Assembly: GCF_014701235.1 (NCBI RefSeq)
Contig: NZ_AP022873.1
Location: 1,178,001 to 1,242,000 of the forward strand
Length of the DNA stretch: 64,000 nt
Reading direction: 5' to 3'
DNA from: Dissulfurispira thermophila
Lineage (GTDB): Bacteria; Nitrospirota; Thermodesulfovibrionia; Thermodesulfovibrionales; Dissulfurispiraceae
Part shown: piece after piece, positions 1-9,696 of the stretch
How positions within the stretch are numbered: position 1 is the stretch's first letter
Layout: each line of letters begins with the position of its first letter
The notes under the pieces: model-generated
What the model saw: the letters and a program-made list of their open reading frames with translations, nothing else
The model's database searches: none
What the model was told of the DNA's origin: nothing
Position numbers and translations under genes: made by a program

Positions 1-1511
1 TCTATTTTCTTTGCCTTTGCAAGTGCATCAGGTGAGTATTCAACCCCATCTGCACCATAGACTTGTTCTGCTATGAGTTCAATCCTTGTTCTTAATGGGG
101 TGTCAAGTTCATAGAGGAATTTAAAGTGGTTTTCTTCGTTACAGGCATCAATTACAGCATCAGCAAGTTCAAGTGCACCTTCGCCACCATACTGCCAGTG
201 CTTTGAAACAGCAACTCTTGCACCTGCTGATTCACATATTCTTTTTACTGCCTTTATCTCATTATCTGTATCTGTATAGAATGCGTTGATACATACAACA
301 GGTGGAATTCCAGCCTTTTTCACAATATTTATGCAGTGAAGAAGATTTTCCGTGCCTTTTTCTACCCACCCAACATTTTCTGTTTTGTAATCTTCTGGTA
401 TTGGTCTTCCTGGAACTGGAATTGGAGCTCCTCCATGACATTTCAGTGCCCTTATTGTTGCTACTATTACTACTGCATTTGGTTTGAGTCCTGAATATCT
501 GCACTTGAGATTCCAGAATTTTTCAAATCCTATATCAGCAGCAAATCCTGATTCTGTGACATTGTAGTCTGCGAGTTTAAGTGCAACTTTATCTGCTATT
601 ATTGATGACTGCCCTATAGCTATATTAGCAAATGGCCCCGCATGAACAAAGACAGGCTGCCCTTCTATTGTCTGCATGAGATTTGGATTGAGTGCCTCAA
701 GCATCCATGCTGTCATTGCACCGGCTACTTCTAAGTCTTCAGTTGTTACAGGATTGCCATTTTTGTCATATGCAACGACGATCTTTCCCATCCTCTCTCT
801 AAAGTCCTTGAGGTCTTTTGCAACAGCAAGTATAGCCATTACCTCTGATGATACTGCAATTGCAAACCCTGAGTTCATCATAAAACCGTCTGTTTTACCA
901 CCGAGTCCAATAATAATATTTCTTAATGACTGGGCGCAAAAATCTATTATCCATTTCATTTCGACATTACGGGGATCTATATTGAGTCTTTTTAAATTTC
1001 GTTTTGCGAGTTGTTCATCTGTATAGTTGAATTCATGCTGCATGCGCGAGGTGAGGGCAACCATTGCTAAATTATGTGCATTCATGATTGCATTTATATC
1101 TCCCGTAAGTCCTAATGAAAATGGTGTAAGTGGAATGCACTGTGATAATCCCCCACCTGCTGCTGATCCCTTTATATTCATTGTTGGTCCACCAGATGGC
1201 TGCCTTATAGCAGCAGTTACTTTTTTCCCTCTTTTGCCAATACCCTGAACTAATCCAATAGTTGTCGTTGATTTTCCTTCACCAAGAGGGGTAGGGGTAA
1301 TTGCAGTCACATCAATATATTTTCCATCGGGTTTGTTCTTGAGTCTCTCAAGAACTTTTGCATAATCTACTTTTCCATAATAATGACCATATGGAAGCAG
1401 TTCTTCTTTTTGAAGACCTAATTCATCTGCAATCTGATAAATAGTCTTCATGTTTTTTTCTGCTGCCTCGGCAATCTGCCAATCTGCATACTTCGTTGGA
1501 TCAAGTGGCAT
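1..1511 (-). CDS. fhs: Formate-tetrahydrofolate ligase, 3' end outside the window
   Basis: ATP-dependent ligation of formate to tetrahydrofolate to give 10-formyl-THF, the entry step of the methyl branch of the Wood-Ljungdahl pathway and of C1 metabolism. About 503 N-terminal codons are present; the family is about 550-590 residues, so only the C-terminus is missing. Reading starts [17 protein letters not shown]. The ATP-binding loop [13 protein letters not shown] lies at about residues 73-84, followed by conserved [18 protein letters not shown] and [10 protein letters not shown] segments. The ATG at 1509-1511 is preceded by a strong GGAGG. It is the last visible gene of the formate dehydrogenase operon, 20 nt after the cNMP-binding protein, so formate made or used by FdhA is probably channelled to or from folate. 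The family assignment is firm. Confidence 0.97.
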   Translation of the reverse strand, partial: MPLDPTKYADWQIAEAAEKNMKTIYQIADELGLQKEELLPYGHYYGKVDYAKVLERLKNKPDGKYIDVTAITPTPLGEGKSTTTIGLVQGIGKRGKKVTAAIRQPSGGPTMNIKGSAAGGGLSQCIPLTPFSLGLTGDINAIMNAHNLAMVALTSRMQHEFNYTDEQLAKRNLKRLNIDPRNVEMKWIIDFCAQSLRNIIIGLGGKTDGFMMNSGFAIAVSSEVMAILAVAKDLKDFRERMGKIVVAYDKNGNPVTTEDLEVAGAMTAWMLEALNPNLMQTIEGQPVFVHAGPFANIAIGQSSIIADKVALKLADYNVTESGFAADIGFEKFWNLKCRYSGLKPNAVVIVATIRALKCHGGAPIPVPGRPIPEDYKTENVGWVEKGTENLLHCINIVKKAGIPPVVCINAFYTDTDNEIKAVKRICESAGARVAVSKHWQYGGEGALELADAVIDACNEENHFKFLYELDTPLRTRIELIAEQVYGADGVEYSPDALAKAKKI

Positions 1512-1531
1512 AGATACCTCCTTCTTTTTTG

Positions 1532-1987
1532 TTAGTAATTTATGAGCACATTTAGAAACTTATCGTTCATATGCCTCAGATTTTTGCTCAACACAAAAGC
1601 TAATTTCTTCAGAATGACATTTGCAAGGACCAAATCTTCATTCTCTATTTTCTCGAATTCATCCTTTGAAAGCAGGAATATCGTGGTATTCTCAAGGGCA
1701 ATAGCATTTGCCTCGTGGTGCCTCTTTTCAAGGATAGACAACTCTCCACAAAAATGACCTTTGCCGAGGACTGCGAGGGTCTGTTTCCAGCCATCAGGTG
1801 TTGTTTTAGAAATTTCGAGTTTCCCCGAGTGAATAAGATAAATGCCTTTTGCCTCTTCTTTTTCTTTGAATACAAAATTATCTTTTTTTATAGACAATTC
1901 TTGAAGTTTCCCCGCAATCTTTTCGAGATGTTTATCGTCTATATCTTCAAATAAGACTTGTTTTTTGAGATCAGTTATTGCTATCAT
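1532..1987 (-). CDS. Stand-alone cyclic-nucleotide-binding-fold protein (151 aa)
   Basis: A single cNMP-binding (CRP-like effector) domain with no DNA-binding helix-turn-helix. The beta-roll pattern is visible: [20 protein letters not shown], then [21 protein letters not shown], then a C-terminal helix. The GEL of the phosphate-binding cassette is present. The arginine that normally contacts the cyclic phosphate (in PRxA) is not in its usual place; the aligned stretch reads RHHEANA, so real nucleotide binding is doubtful. Its ATG overlaps the fdhA stop by 4 nt (ATGA), with AGGAGG upstream, so it is translationally coupled. The role is unknown; by position it may be a regulatory partner of the formate dehydrogenase or of the folate step. 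Confidence 0.88.
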
Positions 1988-4686
1988 AATTCCCTCCTCA
2001 TTAACTTTTCTATCCTTACACTGCAGACCTTATATTCGGGGGTCTTTACGTATCTGTCAAGAGCACTGTCATTTGTTAATACATTGGCTGCTGCTTCTCT
2101 GTAATGCATTGGTATGAACACCACTCTCTCAGGGACCCTTGATGTAATCCTTGCCCTTATTTCAATGCTCCCACGTCTGGACATGACTTTTACCATATCA
2201 CCCTCCTTAATATCAAGCCTTTTGCTGTCAGAGGGATTAATTTCCACATAAGGCTCACCGGCATGTTTTTCTATAGGTTTTACTCTCCTTGTCATGGACC
2301 CTGCATGGTACTGAAAGAGGTTCCTGCCTGTGGTAAGAATAAACGGATACCCTTCATCGGCAGTTTCTGCAGGAGGTGTATATTGTGTAGGAGTAAAATG
2401 TACTTTGCCTCTCGGAAATCCACCTTTATAAAGGTATTCTGTGCCGGGATGATCTTTTGTCGGGCATGGCCATTGAATACCATATTTTTCTATTCGATTG
2501 TATCTTATTCCAGCAAGTGCTGGCCAAACATGACCAAATTCTTCAAATATATCTTCGGGGGAATTATAATCCATTGGATAACCAAGTCTTTTTGAAATCT
2601 CCGTTATTATAGATATATCATCCCTTGCTTCACCAGGTGGATTTATGGCCTTTCTTACCCTCTGCACCCTTCGCTCTGTGTTTGTAAAGGTTCCATCTTT
2701 TTCTGCAAAGCATGCAGCAGGTAATACTACATCCGCAAGTTCTGCTGTTTCTGTCAGAAAGATGTCTTGAACAACAAGAAACTCAAGGCTTTTTAACGCC
2801 TTTACCGTATGATACATATTGGGATCTGTAATTACAGGATTTTCTCCCATTATATATATGGCCTTTAATTTGCCCTCGAGCGCAGCAGGTATCATCTCGG
2901 TTGACTTTAAACCTACATTGGGGGATAAGGATACACCCCATGCCTTTTCGAATTTATGCCTTACTTCAGATAAATCTACTCTCTGATAGCCCGGATATAC
3001 ATTTGGCAGACAGCCTGCATCTGAAGCTCCTTGAACATTATTCTGTCCCCTTAATGGACCAATACCTGTAAATTCTCTGCCAATATTTCCAGTTAGAAGT
3101 GCAAGATTTGCTATTGCATTTACATTGTCAGTACCACATGTATGCTGGGTGATACCCATTGTATAGAATATGCCTGCCTTGCGTGAGTTTCCGTAAAGCC
3201 TTGCAGCTTTAATTATATCCCCTTTAGCAACACCTGTTATCTTTTCAACATATTCAGGTGTAAAATTCTCCACTGATTTTTTCCATTCTTCAAAGCCATC
3301 TACATTTTTATCTATAAATTGCCTATCATACATATCTTCTTTCAATATCACATGAGCAATTCCATTAAGCAGGGCTACGTCTGTGCCGGGCCTTAAATTC
3401 AAAAACAATTCTGCAAATCTCACCATCGGGACTTTCCTGGGATCCACAATTATTATCTTTGCACCATTTCTGTATGCCTTTATCATTTTGTTAGCAATTA
3501 CAGGATGCGTCTCCTTTGTATTAGAGCCAATTATTAATATGACCTCCATCCCCTCAATCTCTCTTAGAGAATTAGTCATCGCTCCTGAGCCGAATATTGT
3601 TGCCAGACTGGCAACTGTTGGAGCATGTCAAAGACGAGCGCAGTGGTCTACATTATTTGTACCAATTGCTGCCCTCATTAATTTTTGAAATAAATAGTTC
3701 TCCTCATTTGTGCATCTTGCAGAAGAGAGACCCCCAATGGCATCAGCGCCATGTCTGGATTTTATATCTTTAAGTCTGTCTGCAACATAATCAAGAGCCT
3801 CATCCCACGATGCAGGTCTGAGTTCGCCGTTTTTTCTGAGGAGAGGGGTTTTTAACCTTTCAGGGCTTGATACAAACTCATATGCGAATCTGCCTTTGAC
3901 GCAGAGCAATCCTTTGTTTACGGCACTGTCTTCTTTTGAGGTCACTCGAACAATTTCGTTATCTTTTACGTGAAGAGTAATGCTGCAGCCTACGCCACAA
4001 TATGGGCAGGTTGTATCTATCTCTCTTATCTTCCAGTATCTTCCCTTTCCTATCCATTCCTTTCCCACAAGTGCTCCTGTTGGGCAAACCATCACACACT
4101 GTCCACAGAATTCACAGTTGAGGTCTTTTTCAAATGGAGGACAGACCTTTGCATAAAATCCTTTATAAGCGAAATCTATAGCGCCTACGCCCTGCACCTC
4201 GTCGCATATCTTTACACATCTGCCACAGAGAATGCATTTTTCCATATCCCTTTCGATAAAGGGATTGCCGTCTTTTTTTGTGTAGATTCGCCTTTCTCCG
4301 CTGAATATCGGCTTTCTTATGTCATATTTATATGCCAGTTCCTGAAGTTCGCACTCTCCTGTCTTCTGACACACCATGCAATCATAAGGGTGGTCGCTTA
4401 AAATCAGGTCTATGATATCCCGGCGCATGTTTTCTATATAAGGAGAATTCGTGATAACTTCCATGCCCTCTTCTACTGTAGTTGTGCATGATGTCGCAGG
4501 TATCCCATTAACCTCGACAAGACAGACCCTGCATGCACCGGAAACCGAAATCTTCGGATGATAACAGAGGGCGGGGATTTCTATGCCTATCTGTTGGGCT
4601 GCTTTAAGGATTGTAGTTCCCTCAACTGCTTCCACTAAAAAGCCATTTATTCGCAGTTTTATTGTTCTCTTTCCTTCTTCCATCAT
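1984..4686 (-). CDS. fdhA: Formate dehydrogenase catalytic subunit, selenoprotein (900 aa with Sec353)
   Basis: Molybdopterin (bis-MGD) formate dehydrogenase with a NuoG-like N-terminus. It would be read to the first TGA as 352 codons and after it as a second open frame. Both halves are in one frame, and the TGA at 3628-3630 sits in DHCARL-U-HAPTVASL, exactly where FDHs carry catalytic Sec (or Cys) followed by His. Cofactor sites in order: [2Fe-2S] C41/C52/C55/C67; His-Cys [4Fe-4S] H99/C103/C106/C112; two [4Fe-4S] at C151-C161 and C191-C201; MGD-proximal [4Fe-4S] C227/C230/C234/C262; Sec353-His354. The C-terminal MGD-binding domain follows. The N-terminal wiring and the NuoE/NuoF-like neighbours indicate a soluble NAD(P)-linked, possibly electron-bifurcating, enzyme. 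The start is ATG 4686 (ATG 4683 is possible), with GGAG upstream. Confidence 0.95.
3599..3630 (-). promoter_or_regulatory. Bacterial SECIS-like hairpin after the UGA of fdhA
   Basis: Twelve nucleotides after the TGA the coding strand forms GTTGCC-AGTCT-GGCAAC (3615-3599), a perfect 6-bp stem with a 5-nt loop. The GUCU of the loop sits at the same distance from UGA as the GGUCU loop of the E. coli fdhF SECIS element recognised by SelB. Stem, spacing and loop are seen directly; the function is by analogy. selA/B/C are not in this window. Confidence 0.85.
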
Positions 4687-4722
4687 CTCATCGCTCCATT
4701 ACCAATACTCCATTTCTTCTGT

Positions 4723-6519
4723 CTATCCCTTTTTTATTGCCTTAAACTTGCAAGCCTTAAAGCATGCTCCGCATTTTATGCATATATTCTGGTCTATCTT
4801 ATGCGGTTTCTTTAACTCTCCGGTTATCGCTCCAGCTGGACAGACCTTTTTGCAAAGCGTGCAGCCTTTGCATAATTCTTCCATTATAGTAAAAGTTATC
4901 AATGCTGTGCAGACTCCCGCGGGACATTTCTTGTCTCTTATGTGTGCTATATATTCATCTCTGAAATGGCTGAGGCTTGTAATAAAGGGATTAGGGGCAG
5001 TCCTTCCGAGACCACAAAGAGATGAAGAGGTCATTAGTGAACTCAGCCTCTCAAGGGTTATTAGGTCGGAATCTTCTCCCCTGCCATCTGTTATCTTTGT
5101 AAGCAGTTCGAGCATCCGTTTTGTGCCTATCCTGCATGGAGTGCATTTGCCACAGGACTCCCTCTGCAGGAATTCTATGAAGAATTTAGTGACCGATACT
5201 ATGCAATCGTCTTCGTCGAAGACAACCATCCCGCCGGAACCAACAATGCTGCCTACCTTTGCAAGGCTTTCATAATCTAAGCCCATGTCTATCATCGAAA
5301 GTGGTATAAGGCCCCCAGAGGGGCCTCCGACTTGTACTGCCTTCAATGCCTTGTTGCCGGCTATCCCTCCTCCGATTCCATAAACAATATCCCTTAATGA
5401 CATTCCCATCGGTATCTCGACAAGACCAATATTTTTAACCTTTCCAGAAAGGGTAAATACCTTCGTCCCCTTGCTTTCCTCTGTGCCTATGGAGGCGAAC
5501 CATTTCGCTCCTTTGCCGATTATTATCGGTATGTTGGATAAAGTTTCTGCATTGTTTATTACTGTTGGTTTGCCCCATAGTCCTTTTTGTGCAGGGAACG
5601 GCGGCCTGAATCTCGGCATAGCACGCTTACCTTCGATTGATTCCATGAGCGCAGTCTCTTCTCCACATATAAACGCCTCTGTTCCGAAACTGAATTCTAT
5701 ATCGAAATTAAAGTCTGAATCGAAGATATTTTTCCCAATAAAACCCTTATCCCTTGCCTGAGAGATGGCATTCCTGAGCCTCTCAACAGAGAGATGGTAC
5801 CTCTCCCTGATGTATATATAACCCTTTTGAGCGCCTATGGCATATCCACCGATTAAAAGGCCTTCTATTATTGCATGAGGATTCCCTTCTGCCAGTGGCC
5901 TGTTAACCTCGCCGACATTGCAGATAATATACTTTGGAGTTTCTTTTTGAGCCTTGCATATCTCCCATTTTTTGCCTGTAAGAAAACCGCTGCCGCCTCT
6001 TCCTCTGAGGCCGGACATAATAACTTTTTTTATCACATCGTCCTGCGACATCTGTGTAATGGCCTTTCTGGCGGCCTTGTAGCCGTTCATATTCAGGTAG
6101 TCATCAATATTCTCAGGGTCTATCTCACCGCAAGGACCGAGCACAATCTTATGTTGTTTTGTGTGGAAAGATTCATAGTCCTCTTTTGTAAGCCACTCGT
6201 TTACAGGTGTGCCGTTGACGATGTGTTCCTGTACAATCCTTTCTACCATGATTGGCTTGACAGACTGGTAGGTTACCTTGTTGCCGTTTATTATTACATC
6301 TACAAGTACATCTTTTGAGCAGAAGCCCCTGCAACCCACCTTTTTATATCTGCATCTCCTGCCTATCAGTGCCTCTATGCCACTCTCCTGAATATACTGT
6401 TTAAATGCTCTGAGGACATCATTGCCGCCGGATGCCCTTCCGGAAGTGCCCATGCAGACCTTTATTTCTATATAACAATTGTTCATACTTGAATTAATAT
6501 TCAAAGCCTGTGTATTCAT
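4723..6519 (-). CDS. NuoF-like NADH-binding subunit of formate dehydrogenase (598 aa)
   Basis: Flavin subunit that would pass electrons between FdhA and NAD(P), and possibly ferredoxin. Domains: N-terminal thioredoxin-like [2Fe-2S] domain (C22, C63, C67; the usual second cysteine appears as serine in VCMGTSG); NADH-site loop GRGGSGF at 173-179; FMN/NADH domain with GEETALMESIEGKR; [4Fe-4S] CGKCTPCRIG near residue 454; C-terminal two-cluster ferredoxin domain with CKGCTLCKKVC and CIKCGACFKAC. This layout matches NuoF/HydB/HndC-type subunits of NAD-linked and bifurcating hydrogenases and formate dehydrogenases. It overlaps the NuoE-like gene by 26 nt and precedes fdhA by 36 nt. Fusion of the C-terminal ferredoxin is typical of the cytoplasmic enzymes, not of complex I. 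Confidence 0.92.
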   Translation of the reverse strand: MNTQALNINSSMNNCYIEIKVCMGTSGRASGGNDVLRAFKQYIQESGIEALIGRRCRYKKVGCRGFCSKDVLVDVIINGNKVTYQSVKPIMVERIVQEHIVNGTPVNEWLTKEDYESFHTKQHKIVLGPCGEIDPENIDDYLNMNGYKAARKAITQMSQDDVIKKVIMSGLRGRGGSGFLTGKKWEICKAQKETPKYIICNVGEVNRPLAEGNPHAIIEGLLIGGYAIGAQKGYIYIRERYHLSVERLRNAISQARDKGFIGKNIFDSDFNFDIEFSFGTEAFICGEETALMESIEGKRAMPRFRPPFPAQKGLWGKPTVINNAETLSNIPIIIGKGAKWFASIGTEESKGTKVFTLSGKVKNIGLVEIPMGMSLRDIVYGIGGGIAGNKALKAVQVGGPSGGLIPLSMIDMGLDYESLAKVGSIVGSGGMVVFDEDDCIVSVTKFFIEFLQRESCGKCTPCRIGTKRMLELLTKITDGRGEDSDLITLERLSSLMTSSSLCGLGRTAPNPFITSLSHFRDEYIAHIRDKKCPAGVCTALITFTIMEELCKGCTLCKKVCPAGAITGELKKPHKIDQNICIKCGACFKACKFKAIKKG

Positions 6520-6976
6520 CCTTTTTTTCGTATCCTTTTATCAGTTTTGATACCTTCTCTGTATCCATGTCGCCGTAAACCTGATCATTAAGAATTACCA
6601 CCGGCGCAATATTGCAAGCGCCGATACATGTAGCCTTCTGCACTGTGAAAGACAAATTCTGCGTGGTATCTTCGCCTTCTCTAAGCGACAGGATACTCCG
6701 TACTTCCTGAAGTATCCTGTCGCTGCCTTTTATATGGCATGCTGCACCGCAGCATACAGTTATAGTATTTTTGCCTGTAGGCTTAAGGCGGAACTTGGGA
6801 TAGAATGTTATGATGCCGTAGAACTTGCTTGCAGGTATATTCAGCCTGTTCGAAAACCAGAAGACAATATCCTCCGGTATGTATCCGTATGTGTCTTGAA
6901 TCTTCTGTAGCAAATATATGAGATTGCCTTTGTTCTTCTGGTAATCGTTTAAAATCTTATTTAAGACTTTATCCAT
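6494..6976 (-). CDS. NuoE-like [2Fe-2S] subunit of formate dehydrogenase (160 aa)
   Basis: Thioredoxin-fold [2Fe-2S] protein, the 24-kDa partner of the NuoF-like subunit. The ligands appear as C75 (or C76)/C80 in CCGAACHIKGS and C117/C121 in CIGACNIAPV. The N-terminal helical region (GNLIYLLQKIQDTYGYIPED) is typical of the family. The ATG at 6976 gives the usual N-terminus; an in-frame TTG at 6994 would add six residues, and neither has a clear Shine-Dalgarno sequence. First gene of the C1 operon, divergent from glnD across about 130-150 bp. Confidence 0.93.
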   Translation of the reverse strand: MDKVLNKILNDYQKNKGNLIYLLQKIQDTYGYIPEDIVFWFSNRLNIPASKFYGIITFYPKFRLKPTGKNTITVCCGAACHIKGSDRILQEVRSILSLREGEDTTQNLSFTVQKATCIGACNIAPVVILNDQVYGDMDTEKVSKLIKGYEKKDEYTGFEY

Positions 6977-7057
6977 TATTAGTAAATATACCAATAATGT
7001 TCTGATTATTCCAACAAAACAATGCGTATATTAAAATTTTTAATTTTTTATGCGAGA

Positions 7058-7066
7058 TGCTATAGT
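7058..7066 (+). promoter_or_regulatory. Candidate extended -10 promoter for glnD
   Basis: TGCTATAGT fits an extended -10 (TGnTATAnT), about 60 nt before the glnD start. No good -35 is seen. The 6995-7126 gap must also hold the promoter of the divergent formate dehydrogenase operon, for which I see no convincing match. Confidence 0.4.
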
Positions 7067-7126
7067 TAATAGAGCAGAAAATACAAAAACGACATATCTC
7101 TATGATCCGATTATTGAATTGAACTT

Positions 7127-9694
7127 ATGAATGACAGAGAACAGATCACAGAAGACAGGAGTCAGACTATCAGCGAGATTCTATGCCTCAGGGTTGAAGG
7201 GGCAATAAGATCGGGCATGAGCGGGTTGTCGATTTCACGTAAATTGACAGATATTGTTGATAACCTTCTAATTTCAGCTTATGAATCTGCGATTAATCAG
7301 AGAGCACAGACAGAAAATAAGGCTGAAGGAAATAAAAAGACAGAGAATGAAAATCCCGGAATAGATCTTGCGCTTGTTGCCGTAGGAGGTTACGGACGCA
7401 GAGAGATTGCGCCGTTTTCTGATATAGACATAATGCTTCTTGCAAAAAAGGGGGATGACGTAACAGTGCAAGCCGCACAATCTCTTCTTTATCGGCTGTG
7501 GGATATGGGCATAAACATCAGCCACAGTTTCAGAACAATGAACGAATGCATTGAGGACGCTATGAAGGATATTCGGACGCGGACCTCTCTTGTAGAGTCG
7601 AGATTCCTCGCGGGCAGTGAGACACTTTTCAACGAGTTTAAACAGGATATCTACCAAAAGCTCTTATTTAAAGACAAAAAGGAGTTTATAGGGGGTATCC
7701 TGAGGGAAATAGAGAGAAGACATCGGGAATACGGTGATTCTGTGTATCTCCTTGAACCAAATGTAAAAGAGGGAAGGGGAGGTATCAGAGATGTCCATTG
7801 CATATCATGGCTTCTGAAAACAAGTCTATCAACAACATATGTGCGAGTTAATGAAATCAATGGATTAAAAAATTTATTACCATCTGATAACTATAACCAC
7901 TTTATAAAGGCATATGACTTTATTTTAAAGACGAGGATATCTCTGCATCATATCTCAAAAAGAAGAAATGACATTTTGTCATTTGAGTTTCAGGATGAAA
8001 CAGCAAAAATCATGGGGCTAAAAGACACAAAATGGTTTATGGCATCCGAGATATTCATGAGGCTCTATTATAAGAAGGCCAAAAATATAATGGATACACT
8101 TCAGAGAATTGAAAATATTTGCAGTCGGCAATATATAAATTTTTTCATTCCAGTTGATGTAAAGAAAATAACAGATGATTTTTATCTATCCAAAAATGAA
8201 ATTACACTAAAAGACATAAATTTATTGAAAAATACTGATAAGATATTCGAGGCATTTTATATTTATTCCACCACATTGAAAAAGTTCAGCACACAGGTCA
8301 GAGACACTATAAAAAACAGATTCCTTTTTATCAATCAAAAGACTCGTTCATCAAAAAAAGCAATAATGCATTTTATGAATATACTGAAAGGCAATAGGGT
8401 ATATGAGACACTGAGAGAAATGCACGATACGGGTATCCTTGACAGATTTATTCCGGAATTCGGCAGATTAAGGCACCTTGTTATACATGAACCATATCAT
8501 AGATATACAGTTGATGAACACACTCTTATAGCTATAAGAAACCTTGAGAGATTGAAAAATACACGGCATCAAAAGTTACAGTATCTATCAGATATTATGA
8601 GAAAAGTGAAACAAGAAATCTTATTTTTATCCATACTCTTGCATGACATCGGCAAAGGTATCCCAGAGAAACATCATGAAGATTATGGATACAGGATGCT
8701 TAAAGGTATTATGGAAAGATTTAATATAGCTAATGATGATAGACAAAAAATAGAGTTTCTTGTAAAAAATCACATTGTAATGTCAAAGCTTACCCTAATG
8801 CGCGATATCGATGCACCAGAGACTATTGCTCAACTTGCAGAGATAGTAGAAAACATAGATAATCTTAATGCCTTATACCTCATGACATATGCAGACATGA
8901 CAGCAGTAAATCCACATTTCTGGACAGAATGGAAGGCATATCTTTTTCATGAGATGTATGTAAGGACATCTGCATATCTTATAGGACTGAAGAAACAATA
9001 TCTTGATATACATGACCCTAAAATTAAAGAGTTTGTTAAGAATATGCCTGATAGATACTTAATTTCTAATACAATTGATGCGATAAACACTGACTACTAT
9101 CTATCAATATCGAAAAAAGAAAAGCCGATAATTTCCATATCAGAAAGACAAGATGGCACAGCAGAATTAATTATCATTGCCAATAATATGCCGGGTCTTT
9201 TTGCAAAAATAGTTGGTTCACTTGGACGCAGGGGGCTAAACATATTTCGCGCAAGGCTTTATACAGGGATAAATGGCCTTGTAATAGACAAAATACTAAT
9301 ATCAAACTGGAAAGATATGTGGTGGCACGGAATGGGGGAACAAGTAAAGGAGGATATAAAGGAGGCAATATTTCAAGGACATGATAAGACTTTTTCTCTC
9401 CACCCATTCACTAACTTACCAATTTACCGATTTGCGCCTTTTATTGAAATTGACAATGAAACATCCATTGAATATACAATACTTGAATTGTTTTCTCATG
9501 ATAGGCTTGGATTGTTGTATGATATATCAATGCAGCTTTATAAATATGGCATTGATATTATATCAGCGATTATTAATACAGAGGATGGGGTTGCACGAGA
9601 TGTCTTTTATCTGCAGTGCAAAGGGAATAAACTTGATGCAGAGTTAGTAATAAAAGTTTTGAATTCAATTCAGATTGTTGTTTTACAGAAATAA
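7127..9694 (+). CDS. glnD: [Protein-PII] uridylyltransferase / uridylyl-removing enzyme (855 aa)
   Basis: Bifunctional nitrogen sensor that adds UMP to PII proteins under nitrogen limitation and removes it when glutamine is high. Nucleotidyltransferase motif GGYGRREIAPFSDIDIMLL at 87-105; PII-uridylyltransferase helical region; HD hydrolase domain with HDIGKG near 506; two C-terminal ACT domains starting near 680 and 779. The length is close to the E. coli enzyme (890). The first 14 codons after ATG 7127 are a heptad repeat, and residues 56-78 (NQRAQTENKAEGNKKTENEN) are a hydrophilic low-complexity linker before the catalytic motif. No clear Shine-Dalgarno precedes ATG 7127, so the start is uncertain. 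First gene of a plus-strand run with tamB and the barrel protein. Confidence 0.95.
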   Translation: MNDREQITEDRSQTISEILCLRVEGAIRSGMSGLSISRKLTDIVDNLLISAYESAINQRAQTENKAEGNKKTENENPGIDLALVAVGGYGRREIAPFSDIDIMLLAKKGDDVTVQAAQSLLYRLWDMGINISHSFRTMNECIEDAMKDIRTRTSLVESRFLAGSETLFNEFKQDIYQKLLFKDKKEFIGGILREIERRHREYGDSVYLLEPNVKEGRGGIRDVHCISWLLKTSLSTTYVRVNEINGLKNLLPSDNYNHFIKAYDFILKTRISLHHISKRRNDILSFEFQDETAKIMGLKDTKWFMASEIFMRLYYKKAKNIMDTLQRIENICSRQYINFFIPVDVKKITDDFYLSKNEITLKDINLLKNTDKIFEAFYIYSTTLKKFSTQVRDTIKNRFLFINQKTRSSKKAIMHFMNILKGNRVYETLREMHDTGILDRFIPEFGRLRHLVIHEPYHRYTVDEHTLIAIRNLERLKNTRHQKLQYLSDIMRKVKQEILFLSILLHDIGKGIPEKHHEDYGYRMLKGIMERFNIANDDRQKIEFLVKNHIVMSKLTLMRDIDAPETIAQLAEIVENIDNLNALYLMTYADMTAVNPHFWTEWKAYLFHEMYVRTSAYLIGLKKQYLDIHDPKIKEFVKNMPDRYLISNTIDAINTDYYLSISKKEKPIISISERQDGTAELIIIANNMPGLFAKIVGSLGRRGLNIFRARLYTGINGLVIDKILISNWKDMWWHGMGEQVKEDIKEAIFQGHDKTFSLHPFTNLPIYRFAPFIEIDNETSIEYTILELFSHDRLGLLYDISMQLYKYGIDIISAIINTEDGVARDVFYLQCKGNKLDAELVIKVLNSIQIVVLQK
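7134..7168. repeat. Heptad array, word ACAGAAG (5 units)
   Basis: ACAGAGA, ACAGATC, ACAGAAG, ACAGGAG, TCAGACT in perfect 7-bp phase, directly after the glnD start codon and translated as its first residues (REQITEDRSQT). Confidence 0.75.
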
Positions 9695-9696
9695 TC

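Noticed and set aside
3628-3630. Stop codon splitting fdhA, as if a pseudogene
   Set aside because: The frame continues, the TGA is at the known Sec position and a SECIS-like hairpin follows.
6995-7126. Riboswitch or small RNA in the divergent glnD/formate dehydrogenase gap
   Set aside because: Only AT-rich sequence and a possible -10; no conserved structure seen.
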